From: Hemibagrus wyckioides | Lineage: Eukaryota; Chordata; Actinopteri; Siluriformes; Bagridae | Assembly: GCF_019097595.1 (NCBI RefSeq) | Contig: NC_080734.1 | Span: 17,895,392 to 17,959,391, forward strand | Length of the DNA: 64,000 nt | Direction: 5' to 3' | In this document: positions 13,521 through 52,900 of the stretch, piece after piece | Layout: every line of letters begins with the position of its first letter | How positions within the stretch are numbered: position 1 is the stretch's first letter | The notes under the pieces: generated by a model | The model's input: the letters and a program-made list of their open reading frames with translations, nothing else | Told to the model about the DNA's origin: nothing | Databases searched by the model: none | Translations under genes and position numbers: made by a program

Positions 13521-16097
13521 TAATTCTGCAGCTTTCGTCAGAAGCACAAATACCTTCTTCATAATACCTTCTCAATAATATTCTTCATATTGTTGTATTA
13601 TAATGCTTTTTGTTAACTGGGAACATGTGTAAAGTCTGATTCAGTTTGTAAAGTGTATGAATATGGTTCTATTAACCATAAATACTAATCCTGGAACAAC
13701 CTTTATATCTGTACATTATGGTGATGATGTGGTGTTCACCTCGAGTAGCTTGATAAGATCTCAGCATGTATTCAACCTCTCAGCTCTGTGGATAATATTC
13801 AGCAGGAAAGCTTTTGGCCTTTTGCTTTCTTCCAATACAATTCCAGTGTTTATTTTTCCAGTCATCTTTGAACGCACATCCATCTTAAATTCAAAGGTCT
13901 TTTTCTCATCCATCTCCTGGTGAGAAAGCACACGCTAGAAAACAATTAATAGACCTAGAGAAAATCCAGAGGTTTTACACAGGTGTTTCTTATCTATGAA
14001 TTCATATCTGGTAAACTCTCCATCTCTCAGCTGGTTTTTGAATTGAAACAGACTCCTCAGGTGCTGCTTACTCACTGTGTGTTTTTGGCAGGTTTCAATA
14101 GTGGGAAATCCTTCTTCTCTTATCAGATAGATGAGCAAACAATGAGCTCAGGCTGAATGAGAATTATAAGCACCGGATACAGTGCAGCAGAGATGGGACT
14201 TCTTAACTCGAAGTTTCATCTGCCAGAAACGGACATTTTCACAACACAGCATCAAGTTCTAAATAAATATCACAAGGCAGGATCTTGCCATGTTGCCAAT
14301 ATCAACACTTGTAACGACAGTATTTTATTCCAAAGCATGAATTATTTTTCGTTTCTGTGACTAGGTGGAAGCAGATGTCCAGCCCTGGCTTTGGGCCAGT
14401 CCCCTGTTCAAGACATCAGCTTAAAGTTGGATGTAATCAACTCAATTCAGCATTTAAACACAAACAACCAGCTTCAGGAGTTTAACTATTCAAAACAATT
14501 TAATAAATAGCCAGCTATATCCCTAAAAACTGTACTTAATGAATTCCACTGGCGATTCAATTTGAGATGACTTCCTAATGGAATGTTGTGATATAGTGGA
14601 GAGCACTGTGAGGAGCTGAACATAAAATAAGATGTTTGAACTTCATAAATACAAAACATGTATGGGCAGTAAGCCATGTTTAATAGTGAGTTTTACAGTG
14701 GATAATGTTCTCGTTGTTAGAAATGTCTTTATATTGTTAAATGTGACGCCAGGGTTGTAGTGGATTTAGACCTCGTTCTAGGAACAAGACAGGAAGACCT
14801 CCTGGATGGTACACTAATTCATGGCAGGGAATCAATCATTTACATCCTGTGGCAACATAGCACAGGCAATCCACCTTTCTTTTTACAGTGGGAGGAAACC
14901 GGAGCACCAGCAGGAACCCAAGAGGACATGGGGGGAATCTCAGGACCCACTGTGCCACTGTACTGCCATATACACGGTTATTTCCTATTTAAATTAATCC
15001 ACTTATACCCTTACCCTTCTAACCACCAGAGGTGGTACCTAACACCTGAATTTTCTCTAGTGTATGTGGATACCAAGACCTTTACCAGTCACAGTGTGAC
15101 AATTAATTAAAAAATTAAAAAATCAATTAAAAAATAACATCTCTCAGGCTCTGGTGAGTGTATTCTTGTACTTTTAGAGCTGTTAGAACTCTAACTTCAG
15201 TTCCACAAGTTAGCTACACACTGCTGTAAGACTCAGTGTGATACTTACCTGCCAATTCATTACTGAGTGGTTTGGCTTGGTGCTCTGAGACCCGATTCTG
15301 AAAGCGGGCCTCCCTCATCATACCACACTCTCCACCACCGAGTAAGACCTGGTCCAATGTTTCATCTCAGTCCTGCAAACCCCAGCCTAACCTGCAGCAA
15401 GTCACCTAACCTTCCTCATTTACATCCTTCTGTTGTGCTTGCTGCATTACACAGACTGCTGTGCTCTCTTGATGCCTCCACTGTTAGCAATGCTGCTTAT
15501 AGCTATCCTCTTTCGCTAGCCAAATTTTCACTGCTAATCCCTTGAAGAATTTTGAAGAAATCCACTGAGTGTTCAAGACTCACAGTCCTAATCTTAAATT
15601 CTAGGTGGAAAACTTATTTGTTTTTTTGCCAGAAAATCCTTAAAAGCAATACTGAGACCATCACAAGAGGTCAACAAGTCCTTCCTCTTTAAGGTCACCA
15701 TTGCACCTCCTAGTGGCCTGAACACAACAGTTATTTGTCAACATCTTTCCAGTTGCCCATAGTGAGTCACTTCCTCATGATGGTGGTTGATTTACTGTAC
15801 ATGTGTTAGACTTTACTTTAGGTGTTAGAAAGGGTAATATCGTTTATGATATTGTAGGAAATTTGACTCATATAATGACCTGGCAATTGCCAAGAGCCTG
15901 TGATCCACTTCCTTCTCGAGGTTTGGTTTTGGCAAAATCTATGGACAGTCATATGACAACTATATACAGATAAGAATGATGCTATCTTCCTGATATCAAT
16001 TTCCCTGAAGTGTTCTTGTTCAGATCCTCCTATTGTGCTCTTCTGGTGACTATGCAGCTATGGATAAAATGAATGGTGGCTTTTGTTGTACTTCTTA
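13521..16097. other. intergenic, no gene recognised
   Basis: One degraded interspersed repeat (14720-14970). ORFs at 14760 and 15267 fall in repeat or unsupported sequence. Confidence 0.55.
14720..14970 (+). repeat. degraded copy of the same interspersed repeat
   Basis: Shares GTGGGAGGAAACCGGAGCAC and the following GGAACCCAAGAGGACATGGG with the 30.7 kb family, otherwise decayed. Confidence 0.6.
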
Positions 16098-16235
16098 TTC
16101 TAGGGCAGCTAAGTGATTAAGGCTTCTGTTTAGAACATTGAGGGTTCAAGCAGCAACAAGCTACCATTGTTGAGCTCTTGAGTAAGTCACTGAACCCTCT
16201 CTGCTCCAGGGGTGTCATATCCTGGGCCCTAAACT
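16098..16235 (+). mobile_element. degraded tRNA-derived SINE copy
   Basis: GGGCAGCTAAGTGATTAAGG and GAGGGTTCAAGC mark the A- and B-box region. It lacks the standard tail and runs into poly(A) at 16249-16266. Confidence 0.7.
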
Positions 16236-16281
16236 TTGACCCAATCTTCAGAAAAAAAAAAAAAAACTATTGCATTGTACA

Positions 16282-16570
16282 CTACAAGGCCAAATGTATT
16301 TGGACACCTGAACCCAAACTTGTTCCTGCATGACGATGCCCCTGTGCACGAAGCACAGAGCTCCATGAAGACATGGTGTGTTAAGGATGGAGTTGAAGAA
16401 CTGGAGTGTCCTGCACTGAGCCCTGACTCTGACTCAACCCCACTGGGATGAACTGGAACACCGACTGAACCCCAGACCTCCTCACTCTTACAACATCAGA
16501 GTCTGATCTCACTAATGCTCTTGCTGAATGATCACTAATCCCCACAGACATACATTGTTTATATGACCAA
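16282..16570 (+). mobile_element. short Tc1-like fragment
   Basis: Begins with ACAAGGCCAAATGTATTTGGACACC, typed here only as the 20-base core GGCCAAATGTATTTGGACAC. A fragment of transposase C-terminus follows (FLHDDAPVHEAQSSMKTWCV, ELECPALSPDSDSTPLG). Most of the coding region is missing. The same family recurs at 42.9, 44.0, 50.3, 52.4-52.9 and 60.8 kb. Confidence 0.75.
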
Positions 16571-16789
16571 TAAAGGCTTTTTGTCCTCTTTCCTTCTTTA
16601 AGGAAAATGTAAGATGAGAAAAGGTTGAGAGTCAAGGATGATTTTACTTGTTCTGTATATATAAAACAATCTGAGTTTGTTTATTTTAACTTGTGTTTTC
16701 ATCTTCCTCATAACTGAAGCCAAAACTTTACTTAATTTTAACTTTTTGGTGTAACAAAAAAACACAAAAGCCCATACCAAGCTAAATCA

Positions 16790-19700
16790 TTTATGTTTCA
16801 ATGGTTTATTTACAGTGTATAATAACAAGACATGACAGGTCTTACACAATAAAACATTTGCAAAATAAAAACTTTAAAATAAATATACAACGACGAAATG
16901 CACAGAACAAACCTTCTCTTCAAGGGACAAAAAAAAAAACAAAACAAAAACATAAAACCTGTCCAAAATCAGACCTACTTACATCATCCATGCATTATCA
17001 TATAGTTATTACCATATCATGACGTGGTACATCGGTTTACACGTGATTAGATGTTTGATATACTGTATATAAGGTGTACCAAATGTGAATGAAGCTGCAC
17101 ATTTGCTACAGGCAACTAAGCCACCTGTTATTGAAGGACCTTAATGCATACACACAGTCAATGGGTGGAACTAGTAGAGTAACATGTATGCAATGGATAT
17201 GTAAAGGAAATATTAAATAGTATGAAAACCACACACACACACACACACAAAAAAAAGATTTGCACTTAAATGTTTACAGCATTAGCACGATCGTACCACA
17301 TTGCCCTAAAAATAGTGACATCACATAATTTACACATAGTACTATAGAGCAAGCAAAAGCACAGGAGTGGTATCATGTCCACAAACACGGCAGCCGGGAG
17401 CCAGTTTATGGTTTACAGTGTATTACATGTGACAAGCTGTATAAATGATAGCTCATCAATTCTCTGGTGTCTTACCAGCAAAATGACCTGCATTATGCTA
17501 CAAGGAACACACGCACACACACACACACACTCATACAAAGTGCAGACAGATGCCCCTCAGAACAATGTCGCAGTGTGGGAAGAGGGTGAGAGGGAAGCGG
17601 TGGAGGTGGGATAGAGAGCGGCTGGGATCTCCCCAACTCAAGTGCCCTGGAAGTGACACTTCCGCTGGAGGAAGCAGCTGGACACAAAGAAGAGAAAGAG
17701 AGCTGGGAAATCAGCTACTGACGGGTGCCTGACTACAGATGTTTCGACTTGGTCTACCTGGCATGATCTGAATCACTCATAGTCTTAGGATTCCGATGAA
17801 CTCTCTGTCTCTGTCTCTAATGCACGGCTGCTCTTTTTTCCCCAATTGGCAGGAATAAGAACGCTCTCATTGGCTCTCCCTCAGAGCAGCTATCCCAACG
17901 CTGGCGGATCGACTGAGATTTCGCCCATTGGCTGTTCCTATGGAGAGCATGCACCCATTGGCACCCAGAAGAGCAGTAGCTTTCTATTGGCTCTTTCCTC
18001 AACAGCAAAAGAGCAGAATACCAAATCTAAGTGTTTCCTGTGAGGCACGATAGTCAGTGTTTTTTTCTTTTTTCTTTTTTTTTACAGAGAGTGTTGGTGT
18101 TTACGAATGACGTAAAAGAATGACGTTTCTGATGCATCTCTCCTTAGCCATAACTCTAACGTCCTAAGCTTGAGTGAATATTCTCTGAAACACATATTTT
18201 CCATATACTGTATATAATGACAAAAAGAAAGCAAAACGAAACAAAAACTAAACACGTGAAACAGAAAGGATAATATACAGTAAATATCTTTATATGAACA
18301 AGCTTCAATAAAAATGTACATATCTACAAAAAACCTGTTACTTGTACTCCATGTCAACATTATGAAACGCTTCCCCAGGAGTCTCTTGAGACGTTCCTCT
18401 GTTCCTCACAAAGTATGCAACGTTTCAAATGCTACTGAGCTCTTCAACTGATCCTAAGTCTAGGCAGTAGCACCTAAACCTCGGACGAATGTACATGTGA
18501 GATGTGAAAGATTCACCGATTAAAAGCACTTGCTCTTTCAATAAATTTGGTACTATTCAACCGTGTCCGTGTAAAGACGACAGCAGAAGGTGAATTGTTC
18601 TCTTGAAATCAAGTCTTTTATTTTTAAACCAGCTTTGCCGGTTCACCTACTATCCTGCATTTTGGGAAGCCTGATGGTTTTCACACAGTACTAGACAAAA
18701 TCCTTCACATAACAAGCATACACATAACCAACCTTAATACTGATCTTCGAAGCTGAAATATGATTCAGCCCAGAAAGCTCATCGTTTGCACTTTGAGATG
18801 CTACGTAAATCGATCCCTGAAAAATACGAAATTAACAGTCTTATGAGACGTCTTTAAACTGTAACAACAGGAAAAGCAGAAACAAAATCTACTAAATAAG
18901 AAACATAAAGGAGTCTGAATGCAGCTGTCGTGATCCTGTACTCATTTCAGCTACCAGAAATGTGGAGACCAGAAGAAAATAACATGCACTTCACCTAGTT
19001 ATCAAGCTGTCATTTAAATATAAGCAAAGTACGGTGTGTATGCTGAACTCTGTCTGAAAACTGAATAATACTGAGGCAGTGTATCTGTACTAAACCCTCC
19101 TGACGCTGTCTAAACCCATCACACAACACCAAGAAAGACTCTCCAGGGCATACATGTCTAAACTGCTAAGAAAACAAAGAGAATCTACATCCAAGATAGT
19201 GATTGATTCTTATTTCATAATTCAAAGTGCTTTTATGACCGTTTGTATTGACCAAAGGCTCTATTTTTTTTTTCAGCGCAAATGTCTGGTTAAAGCTAGG
19301 TATAATTGGTTGGGTGCAAGACAATTCCTTCACGCTTATGCACTGTTTCTGTTTTCATGATCATAAATGAACATGGGTTAAATGGGACAAAACTGGAAGT
19401 CAAAACCAGCTCCAGTGGGAATCTATTCTGGTGTAAAAATATATGTTCATTGTTCTCACAACCCTGTCTTTACTATTTGCCCCTGACATCAACACATGTT
19501 ATCCTGGTTTAAATATATATATATATTTATCCCATCAATGAGTGTGAATTTTGGACTGTTGGCCTTAAACAAAACCCCAAAAAACAAAAAACGACACAAC
19601 TTTTTTTGTTACACATTTGCGCTCCTCTTCGCCACGTGGTCATGAAAATACATATGAAAATTTTTTAATGTGTATATGCTATAATCACGAAAATAAAGCC

Positions 19701-20066
19701 TGGTCAATATTGTTCCCCAGTACCTACGCAGAGTTAAAAATCGTACCACAAAAGGACCAGGTTAGGCCTGTTGTGCATCAATGAAGGTAAGGTGTTACTG
19801 GAATATCAGCAAACATGATAAAATAAAACTCTCCCTCAAACTCCCATATTCAACATCCCATGTCACGTGACCCTGAAGCAATGGGGAAAGAGTGAGAGTA
19901 CTCTGTGCATCATCCCCTGTGATATCAGTAAGGGGAAGAGAATGGGAAGATGATGTGCCGTCTTTTTTTGCCATAATGACTGTTCCAGGGTTTCACTCAG
20001 CCTGGGCTTGTCTGAAAGGCTTATAGTCTTTGTAGAGCATTTTTTAGAAAATTCATTAATTTATTT
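16790..20066 (-). other. probable kit 3' UTR, about 3.3 kb
   Basis: From the stop codon to about 16790 I see no coding sequence and almost no transposon fragments, in contrast to the flanks. An AATAAA hexamer on the minus strand at 16805-16810 (seen as tttatt) is followed by a run of A-rich sequence and then by unrelated DNA. It is the best candidate poly(A) signal. The tract includes two short CA repeats (17229-17249, 17511-17530). An AATAAA just after the stop (about 20059-20064) is too close to be the main site. Transcript data would fix the true end. Confidence 0.5.
16805..16810 (-). terminator. candidate kit polyadenylation signal AATAAA
   Basis: Perfect hexamer on the coding strand at the distal edge of the repeat-poor region downstream of the stop. 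Inferred from position only. Confidence 0.4.
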
Positions 20067-46914
<26,848 letters not shown>

Positions 46915-46918
<4 letters not shown>

Positions 46919-46926
46919 AATTCCAT
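46915..46926 (-). promoter_or_regulatory. minimal upstream ORF overlapping the kit start
   Basis: ATG GAA TTA TGA. The TGA of this three-codon ORF shares bases with the first kit ATG (ATGA, start at 46918). A ribosome that starts at the upstream ATG would end on top of the kit start and could reinitiate there or at the second in-frame ATG (46912). The sequence is direct; the regulatory effect is inferred. Confidence 0.45.
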
Positions 46927-47065
46927 CTAGATTTCTCTCTGGATGGTGTTTGTATATATGCGTTTGTGTATGTGTGTGTGTGGGTGTGTACGTGTGTGCA
47001 CGTGCGTGTGTGTATATATATGTCCGCTCGTTATCCTGGGCACTCACTAATGCCACTATAGTGTC
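46919..47065 (-). other. kit 5' UTR (approximate)
   Basis: Upstream of the start codon the minus strand is dominated by alternating CA/TG and TA dinucleotides (46947-47023). The kit frame stays open to 47056 without an ATG. The 5' boundary is inferred from a TTTAAG box at 47092-47097 and is not precise. Confidence 0.45.
46947..47023. repeat. alternating TG/TA tract in the kit 5' UTR
   Basis: Imperfect alternating purine-pyrimidine tract with TATATA, TGTGTG and CGTGCG blocks; Z-DNA potential is inferred. It ends about 30 bp before the start codon. Confidence 0.9.
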
Positions 47066-47168
47066 GGCTCTGGAGCGAGGCGTGTTGCGCTCTTAAAGGA
47101 GCCGCACTTAACGTTATGAGTCTGAGGAAAGTGGGCGGGGCGCCTGCATCTACAACAATAAGCGCGCT

Positions 47169-47205
<37 letters not shown>

Positions 47206-47210
47206 TTGTC
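47066..47210 (-). promoter_or_regulatory. kit promoter region
   Basis: Contains a TATA-like TTTAAG on the coding strand at 47092-47097, a GC box (GGGCGGGG on the plus strand, 47133-47140), a CpG-containing stretch, and a (TG)n tract at 47175-47203. Assigned by position just upstream of exon 1; no start site is proven. Confidence 0.45.
47175..47203. repeat. (TG)14 microsatellite in the kit promoter region
   Basis: Uninterrupted repeat about 260 bp upstream of the start codon, next to the GC box. Confidence 0.96.
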
Positions 47211-47449
47211 ATACCTGAGTCCTGACACGCACAAATTACAAGGTGTCAAAGTAGCCTTGAGCGTCTACTTTCTGCGGGAAGTAGGATGGCTGATAATTAA
47301 ATCCGCCCCGGTAATAACTGCTCATAGAGCCACAATTCCTGGCTTTTATTCAAACCTAATAATGGTGAATTATAAGTGAGATTAAAGAAAGTTATATGCT
47401 GTTAAAACGTATTTATAAACATCGGCTATGACAGTTAAATAACTACTTC

Positions 47450-47450
<1 letters not shown>

Positions 47451-47504
<54 letters not shown>

Positions 47505-47506
47505 GT

Positions 47507-47551
<45 letters not shown>
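47451..47551. repeat. (AAT)n microsatellite
   Basis: About 100 bp of trinucleotide repeat with one interruption near 47505, bordering a Tc1 relic. Confidence 0.97.
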
Positions 47552-47553
<2 letters not shown>

Positions 47554-47554
47554 A

Positions 47555-48265
47555 CCATAACATTAAAATCATCTGCTGAATACTTTGTAGTTCTCCTTGT
47601 GCCATCAAAACAGTCCTGATCCTGAAGGTGTGCTTTGGTATCCTTTAAGTCCTGTAACTGCGAGGTGGAGCCTCCATGGATCAGACAGGTTTGTCCAGCA
47701 CATCCCACAGAGCGGAATATGGAGGCCAGGTCAACACCTTGAACTCTTTGTCATGCTCCTGAAACCATTCCTGAACAAGTTCTGAGTGTAGCAGGCAGGA
47801 TGCACTATCCTGCAGAAAAAGGCTATGGTCATTATGGAATACTGTTGCTGTGAACAACTGCTTGAAAAATTGGTCTGTAACAATGTTTAAGTAGCTTCCT
47901 TTGCTCAATGTCCAGGTGATGCTAACGTGTCACCTTTAGCCGTGTACAGGGGTCAGCATGGACACTCTGACCGGTTACACTGCAAACTGTGATGCACTTT
48001 GTGCTCTGACACCTTTTATCAAAGCCACCAAGAACTTTTTCAGCAATTGGTGCTACAGAAGTTCTTCTGTGGGATCGGACCAGACAGGTAAGCCTTCACT
48101 CCCCAGTGCGTCAGTGAGCCTTGGGCTCCCATGACCCTGTCACTAGTTCACCAGTTGTCCTTCCTTGCAGCAAGTGTGCGAGGTACTAACCACTGCATAC
48201 CAGGAACAACACACAAGATCTGCTGTTTTTAATGTCGCACAGATCCGGGCACTTGTCCAGTCTCT
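47555..48265 (-). mobile_element. Tc1-like relic with internal deletion, just upstream of kit
   Basis: On the minus strand, 47681-47908 reads KGSYLNIVTDQ, LVQEWFQEHDKEFKVLTWPP and LWDVLDKPV, the C-terminal third of a common fish Tc1 transposase. A deletion has fused it to upstream sequence near 47930. Same family as the 57.0-57.8 kb copy, opposite strand. An (AAT)n tract borders it at 47451-47551. Confidence 0.8.
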
Positions 48266-50229
48266 TGCTTCCAACACATCGACTTTAAAAAGTGTGAAAA
48301 ACTGATCAGTTTTTTTCTATATTAAACACTGCATGAACTTATATCTAATCTATATATCTACTCTTTTGTTTTTTATAATAAATACTTTTTTATTAGTGTA
48401 ACATTTTTCTGCCGAAGTAGTGCTTGTTTAGGATATTTATTTATTTATTTATTTATTTGTTTATTTATTAGTTTCCCCCCTTTTTTAAAAAACATTTTCA
48501 CCAATTTCTAAAAGACACTGTTTCACCTACATCTTTACCACAAGATAAATGAATGCCCTTCAGCAATTTTAAAATAATTATTTTTGTCAGATCTGGATTT
48601 GTTTTCTTAAAAGTGTCACCAACAACTACTTGAATTTATCAAAATCAACATCTGCTTGCATGCCATGAGGATGTAAACAATTTGAGATAAGTTTTAAAAC
48701 AACCTGAACTGTCTGAACTGAACCAAAACCAAAACATTTGTCACTAACAACTTTCTCATTTTTTACATATTTGTTTTGGTGTTAAACTCAGCTTTTGTTT
48801 TGCAGTGTTCACTGTAGATAAACTCACAATACCACAATGTTACATTTTGACTAGTCAAGCAATTCACAGAAAAATAACCATTTAAAAAAAAGAGCCAGAT
48901 ATGTTTGTATGCTCCCCCCAGTTTCCTCCGGTCTGCTGATTAGCATCTCCAAATTGTCCGTAGCGTGTATGTGATGGTGCCCTGCGATGGGCTGTTCCCT
49001 CGCCCAGGGATAGGCTCCAGGCTCCCTGTGACCCTGTGTAGGAAAAGCACTACAGAAAATGGATGGATAACGTTTGACAAAGAAAAGTTTGATTAGAAAA
49101 AATTATGAAATGATCTGACTTGGCTGGTAAACCATTCTATAAGTGGTTGAGCATGCTTAATCAATTTTATTATTTAATTAATCAATTATTATTATTTAAT
49201 TTTCCAACACAAAGCTAACGAAAGTGTAAGAGCATAATTTTTTTGTGTGACTGTAAGTGTAAATGTTGCTGATGAGACAAAAGACTGTAGAGATACATGT
49301 TTGAGAGGATTGCTTATTGGTCTCCTAGATAGCAGTGTAGCAGTACTGTAAGTACTTTCTGCCTGGTCCAAATGTTATTAGTTGCTAAACTCGGGAGGAA
49401 TGCAAACAGATCAAATGTAAATCTTTACCTTTGTGCATATTTCTCTCTCTTTGAATAATGTCCTTTTTTTTTTTTTAACCCTTTTTGCCATGATTTCAGG
49501 CTCATTTTCAAATATCTTGAGACATTTCTGAATACATATTTGAGTGAACGAAAGGTTCATTGTACTGTACATCATATATAGGTTGCAATGTACACTGAGG
49601 TTTCTTTAGGACAGTAGGTCTCTTGGTCTGGTTACATGGTCACAAGGCTGCTGGATCGTTTGTTTTTTCTTGATTTTGTTTCCCTCCGAGCTTTTTTCCC
49701 TCTCCTGTGCGGTCCTGTCCTCATATAATCCATAATGATTCATTAATACTTGACAAATTCAATCTACAAGATACAAAGGCAGATATTATGCTCTTCATAG
49801 AAGACCTAGTCATGCTCTGGACACCTGGGGTAAACCTGGGAGGCCCAGGCACACACACTGATATATGTTCAAGCATGCATGTGTTTAAGGGTTAAAGCAG
49901 TTCAACAGCAAATAGTGCTCCCTAATCATATGATAAGGTAAGGGAACTTTATTGTCCCTGTATACAATACAGTGAAATTTAGTATGGCATCTCTCAGACA
50001 GCAACAGGGATATTTAAACACTCTGAACGGAAGAAGAATTAAAAAATAAATAAACACAATACACTGTGAAATTTATACAAGATTGCACAGCAGTGTCAGA
50101 ATGCCTTGGTTATTATGGAAATTATTAGTTATTTATTATATATGGAAATGTATACTAAGATGTTTATATTGCACATAATATAAAGCTATTACATAATAAT
50201 CATATGCTTAAAAAGTCACTATTACATAC
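48266..50229. other. intergenic upstream of kit
   Basis: Contains a (TTTA)n tract at 48437-48470, one interspersed repeat (48905-49075) and a retroelement-tail-like piece near 49935. No exons recognised. Confidence 0.55.
48905..49075 (-). repeat. same interspersed repeat, minus strand
   Basis: Reads TCCAAATTGTCCGTAGCGTG, GCCCTGCGATGGGCTG, GATAGGCTCCAGGCTCCC and AAATGGATGGATAA, the reverse complement arrangement of the family. Confidence 0.7.
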
Positions 50230-50765
50230 ACTAAATGGCCAAAGCTTTGGCCAAAGGTCCATCACACTCATATATTTTCCCCCAAAAGTCTTGCCACAAG
50301 CTTGGAATCGCACAATCGTCTAAAATCTCTTAATGCAGAATGTCTAGAATGTATGCTCTCTAGCGTTACAATTTCCCTTCACTGCAACTAAAAGGCTCAA
50401 ACGTGTTCCAGCATGACTATGTGCGAAGCTGTGCACAAGCTGAGGTCCATGAAGACAGGGTGTGTTAAGGTTGGAGTGGAACAACTCAAGTGTCCACAAC
50501 AGAGCGCTGACCTCATCCTCACCGAACACCTGAACTCCTGTAGGATGGACTGGTATGCCAAATATGAACAAGGTCTTCATGCACAACAACAGTCCCTGAC
50601 CTCACTACAGCTGAACGAAGGCAAACCTCCACAGCTGCACTCCAAAATCTAGTGAAAGGAGAGTGAAAGTTTTGATAACTGGCTCCATATTTTGGGAAAG
50701 TGATATTTAACAAGCACTTATGGGTGTGACTGTCATGTGACCACATACACGTTTAGCCAAATAGT
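50230..50765 (+). mobile_element. Tc1-like deletion derivative
   Basis: Terminal motif ACTAAATGGCCAAAG at 50230 and a matching TTTAGCCAAATAGTAT near 50753 bound about 530 bp. The interior includes a transposase remnant with HKLRSMKTGCVKVGVEQLKC. Same family as the 16.3 kb copy. Confidence 0.65.
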
Positions 50766-52156
50766 ATATCACAACCGATATATCAACTACGATTAGTGTG
50801 CATCTAGGGTGTGGAGAGCTCTGTTTACATACATCATAAGTCATGTAACGTACATATGGATATTATACACAACTCGGGGAACAAACAGAACACATCATCC
50901 ACAGTGCAGAAAACTAACCCTAGCGAATATCTCAAATCTAGTCAATATGATCACAATTAATTCATATTTACTAATAACTAATTAATATTTATAATCTACA
51001 AATATAATAAGAAAATGTAAATCCTAAAAATAGCAAAATGCCTAGAAATAGGCTCAATATGGTTATATTTGGTTTATATCAATCTTATCATAAGAAATAG
51101 TACATAAATGTGACTAGATACCAGACATTGTCACTTGCTAAGATCTCAGTTTTTGCAGGGATTTGAATGTATCCTGGGTAATCAGCTGAACTGCTTCCCT
51201 GAAACTGTATCCTGATGGAAGTGTCTTTATTTAGTGACTAGTATGAAAGAACCTCCATGCACACTGACAATACACGGCTTCATTTCATCCTGACATTCCC
51301 TAACCTGCTGAATCCCAGGCAATGCCTACTCCTGAGCTTCCCGGCGCTCTAATAACCTCCCAGTTTACACTTCACCTGCGTCTCATTCTTACTTCCATAT
51401 ATAGAGCTCTCATTCCATACATAGAGCTGGAAAATGTATTCAATGTGTCTGACAGACATCCCTGAGATGCTGACCAACTCACAATACATTTCTCTGCCTG
51501 ACTCTGTAAACCAAACCTGAAAAACCAAACACACTGTGGAATTAAAACTGGTTTGTTGCTATAGTTTATGAATTCTAGTCCGTTCTGTTCATGTTGTGTG
51601 CTGGGTTGCTAAGCAGCCATCAATAGTGATGGAAATTCCAGCTCCTTTCAGTGAACCAGATCAGCCGGCTCAGTTCACCAGTCAGAGCAACTTTTTCAGC
51701 TTCCAAGCAATTCTTCTTTTTCTTACAATCAGTTAGCAATTTCATAACTATCATTTTTATACTCATTGTGCTTCTGATAAAAAAAAAAAATAAGAAACGA
51801 CAACATGTCTAGACACAGACACACTCACTGTCCTCTTTAATAGGAACACCTGCTCATTTATGTAGTTCTCTTGTCAGCCAATCATGAGACAGCAGCACAA
51901 TGCATAACATCACACAGATTCAGTTAATGTGATCTCTGTGACTTGGACGTCTGTAATGGATTGACGTCCCACCAGGTTCCTTGCACCCAGTCTCCCAGGA
52001 TAGACTCTGAAACCCTGACCAGTATAAAGCCATAGAATATGACAAACATTTTATAAATGGCATGCATGATAATTTTATTTTACTTTTATTCGTATCAAAT
52101 CATTTCCATTATGTCCATCAGGATAGAAATGTCTCATCATAGGCTAAAATCAGAGC

Positions 52157-52271
<115 letters not shown>

Positions 52272-52364
52272 ATAATGTGACCAACATCTGACCATTACAT
52301 CCCCATGTGCTTTATAAAGATATCAGTACAGATTTATTCACCCTGTGTTTGCTGTTATTATAGT

Positions 52365-52900
52365 CTTCACTATCCTGTGAAGCTTTTCCACTGGATGTCG
52401 GAGCATAGCTGTGGGGATATTTATGATCATTCAGCTACAGGGGCATTAGTGAGATCAGGCGCTGGTGTTGGGTGAGGAGGTTTGGGGTTCAGTCAGTGTT
52501 CCAGTTCATCCCAAAGGTGTTCAGTGTTGTTGAGGTCAGGGCTCACACCCATATGCGCTTGTTGAACATCCCATTCCAAAAACATGAGGATTAATATGGT
52601 GTTACCCTTTACTGTTATTATAACCTCCACTCTTCTGGGAATGCTTTCATTAGATTTTGGAGTGCCGCTGTGGGGATTTGTGGTTATTCAGCAAGAGTGA
52701 GGTCAGTGCATGAAGAACTTGTTCATATTTGACATACCAGTTCATCCCAAAGGTGTTCAGTGGGGTTGAGTCAGAGTCAGGGCTCTGTGCAGGACACTCC
52801 AGTTCTTCCACTCCAACTTTAATACACCAAGTCTTTATGGAGCTCTGTGTTTTGTGCACCGGGTCATCGTCATGCTAGAACAGCGTTTGAGCCTCAGAGT
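52365..52900 (-). mobile_element. two adjacent Tc1-like fragments
   Basis: The segments 52365-52540 and about 52550-52890 each repeat the same stretch of transposase C-terminus on the minus strand (the second reads HKTQSSIKTWCIKVGVEELE). This suggests a tandem partial duplication or two nested copies of one family. Confidence 0.65.
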
